Of a stretch of DNA of 64,000 bases, positions 25,648-34,836 are shown piece after piece. Numbering within the stretch: the first letter of the stretch is position 1; each line of letters starts with the position of its first letter. This DNA is from Streptomyces cyaneochromogenes (GTDB taxonomy: Bacteria > Actinomycetota > Actinomycetes > Streptomycetales > Streptomycetaceae). A program made the position numbers and the translations under genes. The notes under the pieces are model-generated. The model worked only from the letters and a program-made list of their open reading frames with translations, did not search any database and was not told where the DNA came from. The DNA lies in the NCBI RefSeq assembly GCF_003963535.1, contig NZ_CP034539.1, forward strand, positions 8,122,001 to 8,186,000, written 5' to 3'.

Positions 25648-26255
25648 TGCGCGTCAACTTCACTGTCAACGGACGTCCGCAGGAAGCCGACGACGTCTGG
25701 GAGGGCGAGTCCCTGCTGTACGTGCTGCGCGAGCGGATGGGGCTTCCGGGCTCGAAGAACGCCTGTGAGCAGGGCGAGTGCGGGTCTTGCACCGTTCGTC
25801 TCGACGGGGTTCCGGTGTGTTCGTGTCTGGTGGCCGCCGGGCAGGTCGAGGGCCGTGAGGTCGTCACCGTCGAGGGGCTCGCCGACTACGCCAAGCAGCG
25901 TGCCGAGGGCGGCTGCGCGACCGGTGCGTGCGGTACCTCGCTTCAGGACGCCCAGCCGGGGGTCCCCTCGGGCGAAGCCTGGGGGAGGGCCGCCAAGGGG
26001 CAGGACTCGCAGACCGGCGAGGGCACCGAACTCTCCGCGATCCAGCAGGCGTTCATCGACGCCGGTGCCGTCCAGTGCGGCTTCTGCACCCCGGGTCTGC
26101 TGGTCGCCGCCGACGAGATGCTGGAGCGCAACCCCAGCCCGAGCGACGCGGACATCCGCGAGGCCCTCTCGGGCAACCTGTGCCGCTGTACCGGCTACGA
26201 GAAGATCATGGACGCGGTCCGCCTCGCGGCTGCCCGGCAGGGAGAGGCGGTCTGA
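25647..26255 (+). CDS. Xanthine dehydrogenase, 2Fe-2S subunit (with an in-frame insertion)
   Basis: A 202-residue iron-sulphur subunit. The plant-type cluster ligands are CEQGECGSC plus CSC further on, and the second cluster is CGFC...CRC (QCGFCTPGLL, NLCRCTGYEKI). Between the two domains lies a stretch (QPGVPSGEAWGRAAK) encoded by a G/C mini-hairpin at 25951-25989 that looks inserted in frame; relatives as I recall them run on without it. The cluster ligands are untouched, so the protein should work. The gene overlaps the FAD subunit by one base and precedes the molybdenum subunit by 5 bases. Confidence 0.92.
   Translation: MRVNFTVNGRPQEADDVWEGESLLYVLRERMGLPGSKNACEQGECGSCTVRLDGVPVCSCLVAAGQVEGREVVTVEGLADYAKQRAEGGCATGACGTSLQDAQPGVPSGEAWGRAAKGQDSQTGEGTELSAIQQAFIDAGAVQCGFCTPGLLVAADEMLERNPSPSDADIREALSGNLCRCTGYEKIMDAVRLAAARQGEAV
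25951..25989. repeat. G/C mini-hairpin element inside a coding region
   Basis: The segment CCCAGCCGGGGGTCCCC...GCCTGGGGGAGGG has imperfect inverted ends (CCCAG/CTGGG) and resembles short repeats found between Streptomyces genes. Similar sequences are at 56660-56680 and 8453-8478. Confidence 0.6.
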
Positions 26256-26260
26256 GCCAC

Positions 26261-28645
26261 ATGCCCACCAACGGCGCTCCCACCAAGATCACCCAGGGGT
26301 CCAGGACCAAGGGCGGCATCGGCGAGTCGACCCTCCGCCCGGACGGCACCCTCAAGGTCACCGGCGAGTTCGCGTACTCGTCCGACATGTGGCACGAGGA
26401 CATGCTCTGGGGCCAGATCCTCCGGTCGACCGTCGCGCACGCCGAGATCGTGTCCATCGACACGAGCGAGGCCCTCGCCACGGCAGGCGTCTACGCCGTC
26501 ATGACGTACGACGACCTGCCGACCGACGTGCGGAACTACGGCCTGGAGATCCGGGACACCCCGGTCCTCGCGCACGGCAAGGTACGCCACCACGGCGAGC
26601 CGGTCGCCATCGTCGCCGCCGACCACCCGGAGACGGCCCGCCGGGCCGCGGCCAAGATCAAGGTCGACTACCGCGAGCTGCCCGTCATCACCGACGAGGC
26701 CTCCGCGACCGCCCCGGACGCGATCCTGGTCCACGAGGGCCGAGATGACCCCCACGCCGGCCATGTCCCGCACCCGAACATCGTGCACCGCCAGCCGATC
26801 TTCCGCGGCGACGCGGCCGAGGCCGCGAAGCGGGCCGACTTCGTCGTCAAGGGCGAGTACACCTTCGGCATGCAGGACCAGGCCTTCCTCGGCCCGGAGT
26901 CCGGCCTCGCCGTGCCGGACGAGGACGGCGGCGTCCACCTGTACATCGCCACCCAGTGGCTGCACAGCGACCTGCGCCAGATCGCGCCCGTCCTCGGCCT
27001 GCCCGAGAGCAAGGTCCGGATGACGCTGTCCGGCGTCGGCGGAGCCTTCGGTGGCCGCGAGGACCTGTCGATGCAGATCCACGCCTGCCTGCTGGCGTTG
27101 CGCACGGGCAAGCCCGTGAAGATCGTCTACAACCGGTTCGAGTCCTTCTTCGGGCACGTCCACCGTCACCCGGCCAAGCTCTCCTACGAGCACGGCGCCA
27201 CGAAGGACGGCAAGCTCACCCACGTGAAGTGCCGGATCGTGCTGGACGGCGGCGCGTACGCCTCCGCCTCCCCGGCGGTCGTCGGCAACGCCTCCTCGCT
27301 CAGCATCGGACCGTACGCGGTCGACGACGTCGACATCGAGGCCGTCGCCCTCTACACCAACAACCCGCCCTGCGGCGCCATGCGCGGCTTCGGCGCCGTC
27401 CAGGCGTGCTTCGCCTACGAGGCGCAGATGGACAAGCTGGCCGACGCGGTGGGCATGGACCGGGTGGAGTTCCGGCAGCTCAACGCCATGGAGCAGGGGA
27501 CCGTCATGCCGACCGGGCAGCGGGTCGACTCCCCGGCGCCGGTCGCCGAACTCCTGCGCCGCGTCAAGGCGATGCCGCTCCCGCCGGAGCGCCAGTGGGA
27601 GAGCAGCGAGGGCGCGGACGTACGGCAGCTGCCCGGCGGCCTCTCCAACACCACGCACGGCGAAGGCGTCGTACGCGGCGTCGGCTACGCGGTCGGCATC
27701 AAAAACGTCGGCTTCTCCGAGGGCTTCGACGACTACTCCACCGCCAGGGTGCGCATGGAGGTCGTCGGCGGTGAGCCCGTCGCCACCGTGCACACCGCGA
27801 TGGCGGAGGTCGGCCAGGGCGGTGTCACCGTCCACGCGCAGATCGCCCGCACCGAGCTGGGCGTCGCCCAGGTGACGATCCACCCGGCGGACACGCGGGT
27901 CGGCTCGGCGGGTTCGACCTCGGCCTCCCGGCAGACGTACGTCACCGGTGGCGCGGTCAAGAACTCCTGCGAGCTGGTCCGGGAGAAGGTCCTTCAGATC
28001 GGGCGCCGCAAGTTCGGCTCCTACCACCCCGCCTGGGCCGACGCCGAGCTGCTCCTGGAGGGCGGCAAGGTCGTCACCGACGGCGGCGAGGTCCTCGCCG
28101 ACCTGGTCGACGTCCTCGAGGACGAGACGGTCGAGATCGAGGCCGAGTGGCGGCACCGTCCGACCGAGGCCTTCGACCTGCGCACCGGCCAGGGCTTCGG
28201 CCACGTCCAGTACTCCTTCGCCGCGCACCGCGCCGTCGTCGAGGTCGACACCGAGCTCGGCCTGGTGAAGGTGATCGAGCTGGCCTGCGCCCAGGACGTC
28301 GGCAAGGCCCTCAACCCGCAGTCCGTCGTCGGCCAGATCCAGGGCGGTACGGTCCAGGGTCTCGGCGTGGCGGTCATGGAGGAGATCGTCGTCGACCCCA
28401 GGACGGCGAAGGTGCGGAACCCCTCCTTCACGGACTACCTCATCCCCACGATTCTCGACACGCCGACCATCCCCGTCGACGTGCTCGAACTCGCCGACGA
28501 CCACGCCCCGTACGGGCTGCGGGGCATCGGCGAGGCCCCCACCCTGTCGTCGACCCCGGCCGTCCTCGCGGCGATCCGGAGCGCGACCGGGCTGGAGCTC
28601 GACCGGACGCCTGTACGACCGGAACACCTCACCGGCACGGCGTAA
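26261..28645 (+). CDS. Xanthine dehydrogenase, molybdopterin-binding subunit
   Basis: A 794-residue catalytic subunit. N-terminal and C-terminal molybdenum-cofactor domains are complete, with family motifs GVGGAFGGREDL (about residue 255), PCGAMRGFGAVQACFAYE (about 370), GSTSASRQTYVTGGA (about 550) and the C-terminal catalytic glutamate context LRGIGEAPTL (about 755). It hydroxylates hypoxanthine and xanthine to urate. Start ATG at 26261, five bases after the previous stop. A 13-bp-stem hairpin follows the gene, before the permease. Confidence 0.94.
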   Translation: MPTNGAPTKITQGSRTKGGIGESTLRPDGTLKVTGEFAYSSDMWHEDMLWGQILRSTVAHAEIVSIDTSEALATAGVYAVMTYDDLPTDVRNYGLEIRDTPVLAHGKVRHHGEPVAIVAADHPETARRAAAKIKVDYRELPVITDEASATAPDAILVHEGRDDPHAGHVPHPNIVHRQPIFRGDAAEAAKRADFVVKGEYTFGMQDQAFLGPESGLAVPDEDGGVHLYIATQWLHSDLRQIAPVLGLPESKVRMTLSGVGGAFGGREDLSMQIHACLLALRTGKPVKIVYNRFESFFGHVHRHPAKLSYEHGATKDGKLTHVKCRIVLDGGAYASASPAVVGNASSLSIGPYAVDDVDIEAVALYTNNPPCGAMRGFGAVQACFAYEAQMDKLADAVGMDRVEFRQLNAMEQGTVMPTGQRVDSPAPVAELLRRVKAMPLPPERQWESSEGADVRQLPGGLSNTTHGEGVVRGVGYAVGIKNVGFSEGFDDYSTARVRMEVVGGEPVATVHTAMAEVGQGGVTVHAQIARTELGVAQVTIHPADTRVGSAGSTSASRQTYVTGGAVKNSCELVREKVLQIGRRKFGSYHPAWADAELLLEGGKVVTDGGEVLADLVDVLEDETVEIEAEWRHRPTEAFDLRTGQGFGHVQYSFAAHRAVVEVDTELGLVKVIELACAQDVGKALNPQSVVGQIQGGTVQGLGVAVMEEIVVDPRTAKVRNPSFTDYLIPTILDTPTIPVDVLELADDHAPYGLRGIGEAPTLSSTPAVLAAIRSATGLELDRTPVRPEHLTGTA

Positions 28646-28663
28646 GGAAACCCAGTAGGAACT

Positions 28664-28709
28664 CTCCGGGCGGCGCCGGGAACGTCACACTTCGCCGCGC
28701 CGCCCGGAG
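28664..28709. terminator. Hairpin between dehydrogenase and permease genes
   Basis: A 13-bp perfect stem CTCCGGGCGGCGC / GCGCCGCCCGGAG with a 20-base loop starts 18 bases after the stop codon. It probably ends or attenuates the dehydrogenase transcript. Confidence 0.75.
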
Positions 28710-28827
28710 TACCCAGTTCGTTCGTCTCGGGCCGTCCCCCGGGTCGTGCGGCCGCAGCACCTTCCCAAATCCCGCAATCTTCCACGCAACACGCGGGTGC
28801 CCCTTTGAACCTTGGGAGTAGGCCCAC

Positions 28828-30285
28828 ATGACCCAGCAGTCACTTGAGCCGGCGACCGCAGCCGAAGACGCGGGAGAAGGCACTCGCGTCCCGGCCGGCA
28901 GGTCCTGGCTCGACCGGTACTTTCACATAACCAAGAGAGAGTCCACGATCGCGCGCGAGGTGCGCGGCGGCATCACCACCTTCATGGCGATGGCGTACAT
29001 CCTCCTGCTCAACCCCCTCATCCTGTCCGGCAAGGACGCGGCGGGGGACACCCTCGCGCAGAAGGCACTGATCACCGCGACCGCGTTCGCGGCGGCCTTC
29101 ACCACGCTGCTGATGGGCTTCTTCGGCAAGGTGCCGCTCGCCCTCGCCGCCGGCCTCTCCGTCTCCGGCGTGCTCGCCTCGCAGGTCGCCCCGCAGATGA
29201 CGTGGCCGCAGGCCATGGGCATGTGTGTGATGTACGGCGTGGTCATCATGCTGCTGGTCGTCACCGGCCTGCGCGAGATGATCATGAACGCGATCCCGCT
29301 CGCGCTCAAGCACGCGATCACCATGGGCATCGGCCTGTTCGTCGCCCTGATCGGCCTGGTGAAGGCCGGCTTCGTGCATCAGGGCGAGGCGACCCCGCTC
29401 AGCCTCGGCCCGGCCGGTGAACTGGCCGGCTGGCCGGTGCTGCTCTTCGCCGCCACGCTCCTCGCGATCTTCATGCTCCAAACGCGCGGCATCCCCGGCG
29501 CGATCCTGATCGGCATCGTCGGCGGCACCGTCCTCGCGGTCGCCCTCAACGCACTCGACGTCATCGACCCCAAGCAGTGGGCCAGCGGCGCTCCCGAACT
29601 GCACGGCAGCGCGGTGTCCATGCCGGACTTCTCGATCTTCGGCAACGTCGAGTTCGGCGGCTGGGGCGAGGTCGGTGCCATGACGGTCGGCATGATCGTG
29701 TTCACGCTCGTGCTCGCCGGGTTCTTCGACGCCATGGCGACGATCATCGGCGTCGGCACCGAGGCCAAGCTCGCCGACGACAAGGGCCGGATGCCGGGCC
29801 TGTCCAAGGCGCTGTTCATCGACGGCGCGGGCGGTGCGATCGGCGGCGTGTCCGGGGCCTCCGGCCAGACGGTGTTCGTCGAGTCGGCGACCGGCGTGGG
29901 CGAGGGTGCCCGTACGGGGCTCTCCTCGGTGGTCACCGGCCTGTTCTTCGCGGCCTGCCTGTTCTTCACTCCGCTCACGGCGATCGTGCCGGGCGAGGTA
30001 GCCGCGGCGGCCCTGGTGGTGATCGGCGCCATGATGATGATGAACGCACGGCACGTGGACTGGGCCGACCGGGCCACCGCGATCCCGGTGTTCCTCACGG
30101 TCGTGATCATGCCGTTCACGTACTCGATCACCGCGGGCGTCGCGGCCGGCGTCATCTCGTACGTCGCCATCAAGATCGCTCAGGGCAAGGCAAGGGAGAT
30201 CGGGGCATTTATGTGGGCCCTGACAGGCATCTTCCTGGTCTTCTTTGCCCTCAATCCCATTGAGAGCTGGATGGGGGTGCACTAG
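28828..30285 (+). CDS. NCS2/AzgA-family purine permease
   Basis: A 485-residue membrane protein with about 12-14 predicted helices. Signature segments of the AzgA branch are present: REVRGGITTFMAMAYILLLNP near residue 45, the helix-breaking GMCVMYGVVIMLLVVTGLREMIMNAIP, and the substrate-binding stretch GFFDAMATIIGVG and SGASGQTVFVESATGVGEGARTGL. It should import hypoxanthine, guanine or adenine by proton symport. It lies between xanthine dehydrogenase and its maturation factor, which links uptake to oxidation. Confidence 0.92.
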   Translation: MTQQSLEPATAAEDAGEGTRVPAGRSWLDRYFHITKRESTIAREVRGGITTFMAMAYILLLNPLILSGKDAAGDTLAQKALITATAFAAAFTTLLMGFFGKVPLALAAGLSVSGVLASQVAPQMTWPQAMGMCVMYGVVIMLLVVTGLREMIMNAIPLALKHAITMGIGLFVALIGLVKAGFVHQGEATPLSLGPAGELAGWPVLLFAATLLAIFMLQTRGIPGAILIGIVGGTVLAVALNALDVIDPKQWASGAPELHGSAVSMPDFSIFGNVEFGGWGEVGAMTVGMIVFTLVLAGFFDAMATIIGVGTEAKLADDKGRMPGLSKALFIDGAGGAIGGVSGASGQTVFVESATGVGEGARTGLSSVVTGLFFAACLFFTPLTAIVPGEVAAAALVVIGAMMMMNARHVDWADRATAIPVFLTVVIMPFTYSITAGVAAGVISYVAIKIAQGKAREIGAFMWALTGIFLVFFALNPIESWMGVH

Positions 30286-30333
30286 CCGGTGCCTGAACCG
30301 CCCTCCGCACAACAGCGTTGAGGAGACCGACAG

Positions 30334-31491
30334 ATGCTGGACATCGCCGAAGATCTGCACCGGTGGGTCGAGCAGGGACGTGACTTCGCCGTGGCCACCG
30401 TGGTGGCGGTCGGCGGCAGCGCACCCCGCCGGCCCGGCGCCGCACTCGCGGTGGACGCCGACGGCACGGCGGTCGGCTCGGTCTCCGGCGGCTGTGTGGA
30501 GGGCGCGGTCTACGACCTGTGCCAACAAGCGCTCCAGGACGGCGAGACCGTCCTGGAGCGCTTCGGGTACAGCGACGACGACGCCTTCGCGGTCGGCCTG
30601 ACGTGCGGCGGCGTCATCGACATCCTTGTCACGCCGGTACGGGCCGCCGATCCGGCCCGCCCGGTGCTCGCGGCCGCGCTGCGGGCGGCCGCGGGCGGGG
30701 AGGCGGCGGCACTGGCACGGATCGTGTCCGGGCCGCCTGACCTGATGGGCCTCGCCCTTCTGGCCGGCCCCGACGGCTCCTACGAGGGCGGCTTCGGCGC
30801 CCACCCCGAACTGGACCGCACGGTCGCGGCGCAGACGGCCGCGTTCCTGGACGCCGGCCGCACCGGCACCCTGGAGATCGGCGAACAGGGCTCGCGCTGC
30901 GGAGCCGCGCTCACCGTGCTCGTCGAGTCCTCGGTCCCGCCGCCCCGGATGATCGTCTTCGGCGCGATCGACTTCGCGTCGGCGCTGGTGCGGATCGGCA
31001 AGTTCCTGAACTACCACGTGACGGTGTGCGACGCCCGCCCCGTCTTCGCGACGAAGGCGCGCTTCCCGGAGGCCGACGACATCGTCGTCGAGTGGCCGCA
31101 CACCTACCTGGAGCGCACGCGGGTCGACGGCAGGACCGTCCTGTGCGTCCTCACGCACGACGCCAAGTTCGACGTACCCCTGCTGCGGCTCGCCCTGCGC
31201 CTCCCGGTGGCGTACGTGGGCGCGATGGGCTCGCGCCGCACCCATCTCGACCGGAACGAGAGACTGCGCGAAGTCGGCGTCAGCGAACTGGAGTTGGCCC
31301 GCCTCCGCTCCCCGATCGGCCTGGACCTCGGCGCCCGTACGCCCGAGGAGACGGCCCTGTCGATCGCCTCCGAGATCGTCGCCGACCGGCGCGGCGGCAG
31401 CGGCGTCTCACTGACCGGCGCGCACACGCCGATCCATCACGACGCCACGTCCACGTCGTCGCCGACGGGGCGGATCGGGTCGGTGGCCTGA
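30334..31491 (+). CDS. XdhC/CoxI-family molybdenum cofactor maturation protein
   Basis: A 385-residue protein with the XdhC N-terminal domain (ATVVAVGGSAPRRPGAALAVDADGTAVGSVSGGCVEGAV) and a C-terminal Rossmann domain (RMIVFGAIDFASALVRIGKFL; LPVAYVGAMGSRRTH). XdhC proteins bind the molybdenum cofactor, promote its sulphuration and insert it into xanthine dehydrogenase. ATG at 30334 follows GAGGAG. The final 55 bases overlap the 3' end of the opposite-strand LanC-like gene. Confidence 0.92.
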   Translation: MLDIAEDLHRWVEQGRDFAVATVVAVGGSAPRRPGAALAVDADGTAVGSVSGGCVEGAVYDLCQQALQDGETVLERFGYSDDDAFAVGLTCGGVIDILVTPVRAADPARPVLAAALRAAAGGEAAALARIVSGPPDLMGLALLAGPDGSYEGGFGAHPELDRTVAAQTAAFLDAGRTGTLEIGEQGSRCGAALTVLVESSVPPPRMIVFGAIDFASALVRIGKFLNYHVTVCDARPVFATKARFPEADDIVVEWPHTYLERTRVDGRTVLCVLTHDAKFDVPLLRLALRLPVAYVGAMGSRRTHLDRNERLREVGVSELELARLRSPIGLDLGARTPEETALSIASEIVADRRGGSGVSLTGAHTPIHHDATSTSSPTGRIGSVA

Positions 31492-32756
31492 GCTCGCGGC
31501 ACCGGCTGGTCGGGCCAGGAGAAGGCGTACGCCTGCTCACCGCCCCGGCCGATCCTGACGTACCGCAGGAGCTCACGGACGATCCCCGAACTGCCCATGG
31601 CCCACCCGGTCTCCGGTTCCCGGGCGCTCGGGGTGGCACGGAACTCGACGTTGGACCAGCGGGCGCCGTCGGCGTCCCGGGTGGCGTGGGCGGCGATGTC
31701 CGCGACGAGGACGTCCGCGAACCCGGGGGAGTCCCCCTGCTCGGCGATCCGGTCGCAGGCGAGGGCGAGGACGCCCGCGGTGCCGCAGCAGCGGCCGCTG
31801 TTGTCCCAGAAGCCGGGGCGCAGCCGCCCGGGCAGACCGGAGTGCGTGACGGTGTGCCAGCAGCGGTCGGCGAGGGCCGACCAGGCGGGATCGGCGGTGA
31901 GGTCCCGCAGCAGCCGGAAGGCGTGCGCGTCGCCGGCCGGGCCGTGGCACCAGCCGTAGCTGTGGCGGTCGATCAGGTCGGGCAGCCGCTGGGGGTCGGA
32001 GTGCGGCACGAGGAACCCCTCGGGGCCGCCCTCGTCGCGGGCCACGACGTCCGCGACCCCGGCCAGCCCCAGCTCGGTGAGATCCGTACGGCCGGTCGCC
32101 GACCCCACGGCGGCCAACGCGTACGCGATCCCGAGCGTGCCGTGCGACATGTGGTGCAGCCGCGACTCGACACCCCGCCGGAACTCCCATGTGACGCCCG
32201 CGCTCGTCGCCTCGGCCGTCCGCGCGTACGGCTCCAGCGCCAGTACGGCCAGCTCGGCGTCGCCCGCCGCCAACGCGCCCAGCCCGATGCCCGCGTTGCC
32301 GCCCATCAGCTCGAACAGCTCGCCCCAGCGCGTCCCGTCGAACCGTGACCGCACCCGGTCGAGGGCACGACCGGCGGCCAGGCCGGCGTCCGCGCAGCCG
32401 AGTTCACGATGGAGGGTCCGCAGGGCGAGCGCGATGCCGGTGAGACCGAAGTAGAGCGAGTCGTCCGGGTACGCGTCGACCACGTCCGCGAGGGAACGCG
32501 CGGCGCGCAGCGCGAGGTCGGCATACGCGTCGTCACCGAAGTGCCGCCACGCCTCCAGCAGCACCGGCACGACCCCGGCCGTACCGTTGTAGAACATCGG
32601 GTCGACCTCGGCGTCCGACCTCCGGACGGGCCAGCCGAGCCCACCGTTCCCCGCCTCCCGCGCACCCGACAGCAGCCACCGCAGCCCGTCCACGGCGAGC
32701 GCCTCGACCTCGTCCGGCCCCATGCCCGTTGCCTCAGCCTCCGTCATGGCGCCCAC
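31437..32756 (-). CDS. Stand-alone LanC-like protein (lanthionine synthetase C fold)
   Basis: A 439-residue alpha-toroid protein. Zinc-site residues are visible as Cys270 in SYGWCHGPAG and Cys323-Cys324 in GRCCGTAG; the catalytic histidine context SHGTLGIAYAL is at about 205-215. Classical LanC and human LANCL proteins have Cys-His at the second site, whereas this protein has Cys-Cys, the CCG arrangement of some class II LanM enzymes. No lanthipeptide precursor, dehydratase or transporter gene lies nearby. It may act as an orphan cyclase or a thiol-peptide adduct enzyme. ATG at 32747 is an alternative start. Its last 55 bases overlap the XdhC-like gene. Confidence 0.85.
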   Translation of the reverse strand: MGAMTEAEATGMGPDEVEALAVDGLRWLLSGAREAGNGGLGWPVRRSDAEVDPMFYNGTAGVVPVLLEAWRHFGDDAYADLALRAARSLADVVDAYPDDSLYFGLTGIALALRTLHRELGCADAGLAAGRALDRVRSRFDGTRWGELFELMGGNAGIGLGALAAGDAELAVLALEPYARTAEATSAGVTWEFRRGVESRLHHMSHGTLGIAYALAAVGSATGRTDLTELGLAGVADVVARDEGGPEGFLVPHSDPQRLPDLIDRHSYGWCHGPAGDAHAFRLLRDLTADPAWSALADRCWHTVTHSGLPGRLRPGFWDNSGRCCGTAGVLALACDRIAEQGDSPGFADVLVADIAAHATRDADGARWSNVEFRATPSAREPETGWAMGSSGIVRELLRYVRIGRGGEQAYAFSWPDQPVPRAQATDPIRPVGDDVDVAS

Positions 32757-32780
32757 TCTGGAACGGCGGATTCCGGGGCC

Positions 32781-33017
32781 TCACGCCCGCAGCAGGAAAC
32801 ACCGCGCCTCGCCGGGTGCCGGCACCTCCCGCCCTCGCTCCCCGACCGCCCGCTCCGCCATGAAGGCGATGACGAGTCGCATCGCCACGAGGTCGAAACC
32901 GGCTCGCGGCAGTCTGGCCCGCACCTCGGCCGCGTCCTCGAAGTCCAGCCGATGCCCAGGGCCCGGGTGCCCGCGCGGGGCGCACCGCCTGGCCGGGCAG
33001 CCGCAGTTCCCGCTCAC
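32781..33017 (-). pseudogene. Possible 3' remnant of a methyltransferase-like gene
   Basis: The reverse strand reads GHRLDFEDAAEVRARLPRAG, then FDLVAMRLVIAFMAERAVGE and a C-terminal EARCFLLRA. The alternation of hydrophobic residues and the terminal strand look like the end of a class I methyltransferase, but no SAM-binding motif remains upstream. Weak evidence; the 324-base interval holds nothing else. Confidence 0.3.
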
Positions 33018-33080
33018 GGACGCCCCGAAAGCCTCGCCCCCGCGCGAAGTGGTCGTCCCAGCGGGATCGTTCGACGGGCG

Positions 33081-33521
33081 TCACGCCCGCCTCAGCAACC
33101 GGTTCATCGCCCGCCCGAACACATACCTGGCCGCCCGCTCCACCACACCGTCCAAGACCCCCGGCACGAACCGCACCCGCAGCTCCTCCCGCCACACCAC
33201 CCGCGCACGTCCGCCCGGCCCGGGCCGCACCTCGATCTCGGCCCAGCCCGTGATCACGCGCCCGCGCTTCTCCAGCCGGCACCGGCCCGGGGTGTCGTCA
33301 CCCGGGGGCTGCCACACCGTGACCTCCATCGGGTCCTCGAAGGAGAGCGGGCCGAGACCGGAGCGGGCCACGAAGCGTGTGCCCTCGTGGGTCGGTTCGG
33401 GGGTCGTGACGCGGACGCGGGTCAGGGGGACGACGTCGGCATGGCGGGGCCACTCCGTCAGGCGGCGCCACGCCTCCGGGAGGGGGAGCGGAACCGTGCG
33501 TTCGAGGAGGAAGTTCGCCAC
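33081..33521 (-). CDS. SRPBCC-family (START/polyketide-cyclase-like) protein
   Basis: About 147 residues from a GTG at 33521 (VANFLLERTVPLPLPEAWRRLTEWPRHADVVPLTRV). The pattern of a first strand, a helix with AWRRLTEWPRH and later strands ending in a C-terminal amphipathic helix (AARYVFGRAMNRLLRRA) is typical of SRPBCC lipid-binding folds. Starts at 33566 or 33650 are possible; the extra residues look like translated intergenic DNA, although 33650 has an AGGG ribosome-binding site. Ligand unknown. Confidence 0.75.
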   Translation of the reverse strand: MANFLLERTVPLPLPEAWRRLTEWPRHADVVPLTRVRVTTPEPTHEGTRFVARSGLGPLSFEDPMEVTVWQPPGDDTPGRCRLEKRGRVITGWAEIEVRPGPGGRARVVWREELRVRFVPGVLDGVVERAARYVFGRAMNRLLRRA

Positions 33522-33718
33522 GGGGGCGATCTTACGGAACGGTCCTGTGGAATCCGGGCTGGTCACGGCGCGGTCGTATACGGGTCGTGCAGGCGGTCCA
33601 GCCGGATGTCGGCGGGCGGACGTACGTGAGGTGAACTCGGCTTCGGACACCGGGCCCTGCCCTTACGCTTCCCCCCAAGGGTGGGCATTCCGCCCGCCTT
33701 CAGGGGGAGTTGGTCGCC

Positions 33719-34729
33719 ATGCCACTGAAGACCTACGGCGTACTCATCGCACGGGCCGTCGACACCCGGCGCGAGGGCGCCGACGACACACCGCACTACC
33801 AGATCCACCTCACCGACGACAGCGGCACGAACTACCGTGCCGCAGTCAACGTCCTCTCCCAGCAGCAGCCTTCCGAACTGCTCTACTTCGTCAGCGAGGA
33901 CTTCCGGCACCCGATCACGGACCGTCTGGCGGGGCTGGGAAGCGGCTGGCACACCCTGCCGGCCGGACCCGGCGGCCCGAACCTCGACTACGTGCGCGGC
34001 AACCTCTTCGACCCGGCCCTGCTGCGGAAGCTGCCCCCGGACCTCGAAGGCCCCGACAACGACCTCGCCGACCTCCTCGACCACTCCGTCCGCCGCGCGG
34101 TGGCCGACTCCGAGGCCCGCGTGTATCTGTTCGGCGAGCGCTGGGGGCCCGAGGCCAGGGTCAAGGACAAGGTCTTCGGCTTCCAGCCCGGCAACGGCGT
34201 CCACGACATCCACATGAACCAGGGCAACAGCCGCCGCTTCCGCGACGACGACGGCGTCTGGCAGGACGGCGGGATGCTCATCCACTTCCCGGCGCGGTCC
34301 CGCTGGGTCGGCATCTTCCTCGCCTTCCAGAGCCAGTCCTGGAAGACGGACGACGTCACCGGCCATGCCGTCGAGGACGTCGACGGCTCACGTCCGGTGC
34401 CCGGCAGCCGGCCCGTCCGGATCGTCGCGGCCCTGGTCAACCCGCGCGGCCCGGCCCCCGAGGCCGAGACGGTGACCCTTCTCAACGCCTCGCCCGACGC
34501 CGTCGACCTGACCGGCTGGCACCTCCAGGACCGGCTCGGTCAGCGGTCCGCCGTCCCGCCCGGCCCGCTCGCCGCCGGCGCCTGCCTCACCGTCCGACTG
34601 AGCGGGGGCGCCCAACTCGGCAACCATGGCGGGGAGATCAGCCTCCTCGACGCCAGGAGGAGCAAGGTCGACGGAGTCTCCTACACCGCCGAGCAGGCCG
34701 GGCGGGAGGGCTGGTCCGTCGTCTTCTGA
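33719..34729 (+). CDS. DUF2278 (YukJ-like) protein with C-terminal lamin-tail domain
   Basis: A 336-residue protein; ATG at 33719 follows GGGGGAG. Residues 1-220 match DUF2278 (MPLKTYGVLIARAVDTR, VHDIHMNQGNS, QDGGMLIHFP...RWVGIFLAFQSQSW). Residues 235-336 form an immunoglobulin-like lamin-tail domain (VRIVAALVNPRGPAPEAETVTLLNASPDAVDLTGWHL). Lamin-tail domains in bacteria often accompany nucleases or surface proteins; DUF2278 has no assigned activity. No signal peptide is present. Confidence 0.85.
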   Translation: MPLKTYGVLIARAVDTRREGADDTPHYQIHLTDDSGTNYRAAVNVLSQQQPSELLYFVSEDFRHPITDRLAGLGSGWHTLPAGPGGPNLDYVRGNLFDPALLRKLPPDLEGPDNDLADLLDHSVRRAVADSEARVYLFGERWGPEARVKDKVFGFQPGNGVHDIHMNQGNSRRFRDDDGVWQDGGMLIHFPARSRWVGIFLAFQSQSWKTDDVTGHAVEDVDGSRPVPGSRPVRIVAALVNPRGPAPEAETVTLLNASPDAVDLTGWHLQDRLGQRSAVPPGPLAAGACLTVRLSGGAQLGNHGGEISLLDARRSKVDGVSYTAEQAGREGWSVVF

Positions 34730-34836
34730 CGGAGCGTGCGGGCCGGGGGCGGCCGCCGATACGCCGTCTACCGCATCCGTACACCCGTACGGCACGATGA
34801 GCGCGACCCGCACCACCGTCGGGGGAGGGGCGTTTC

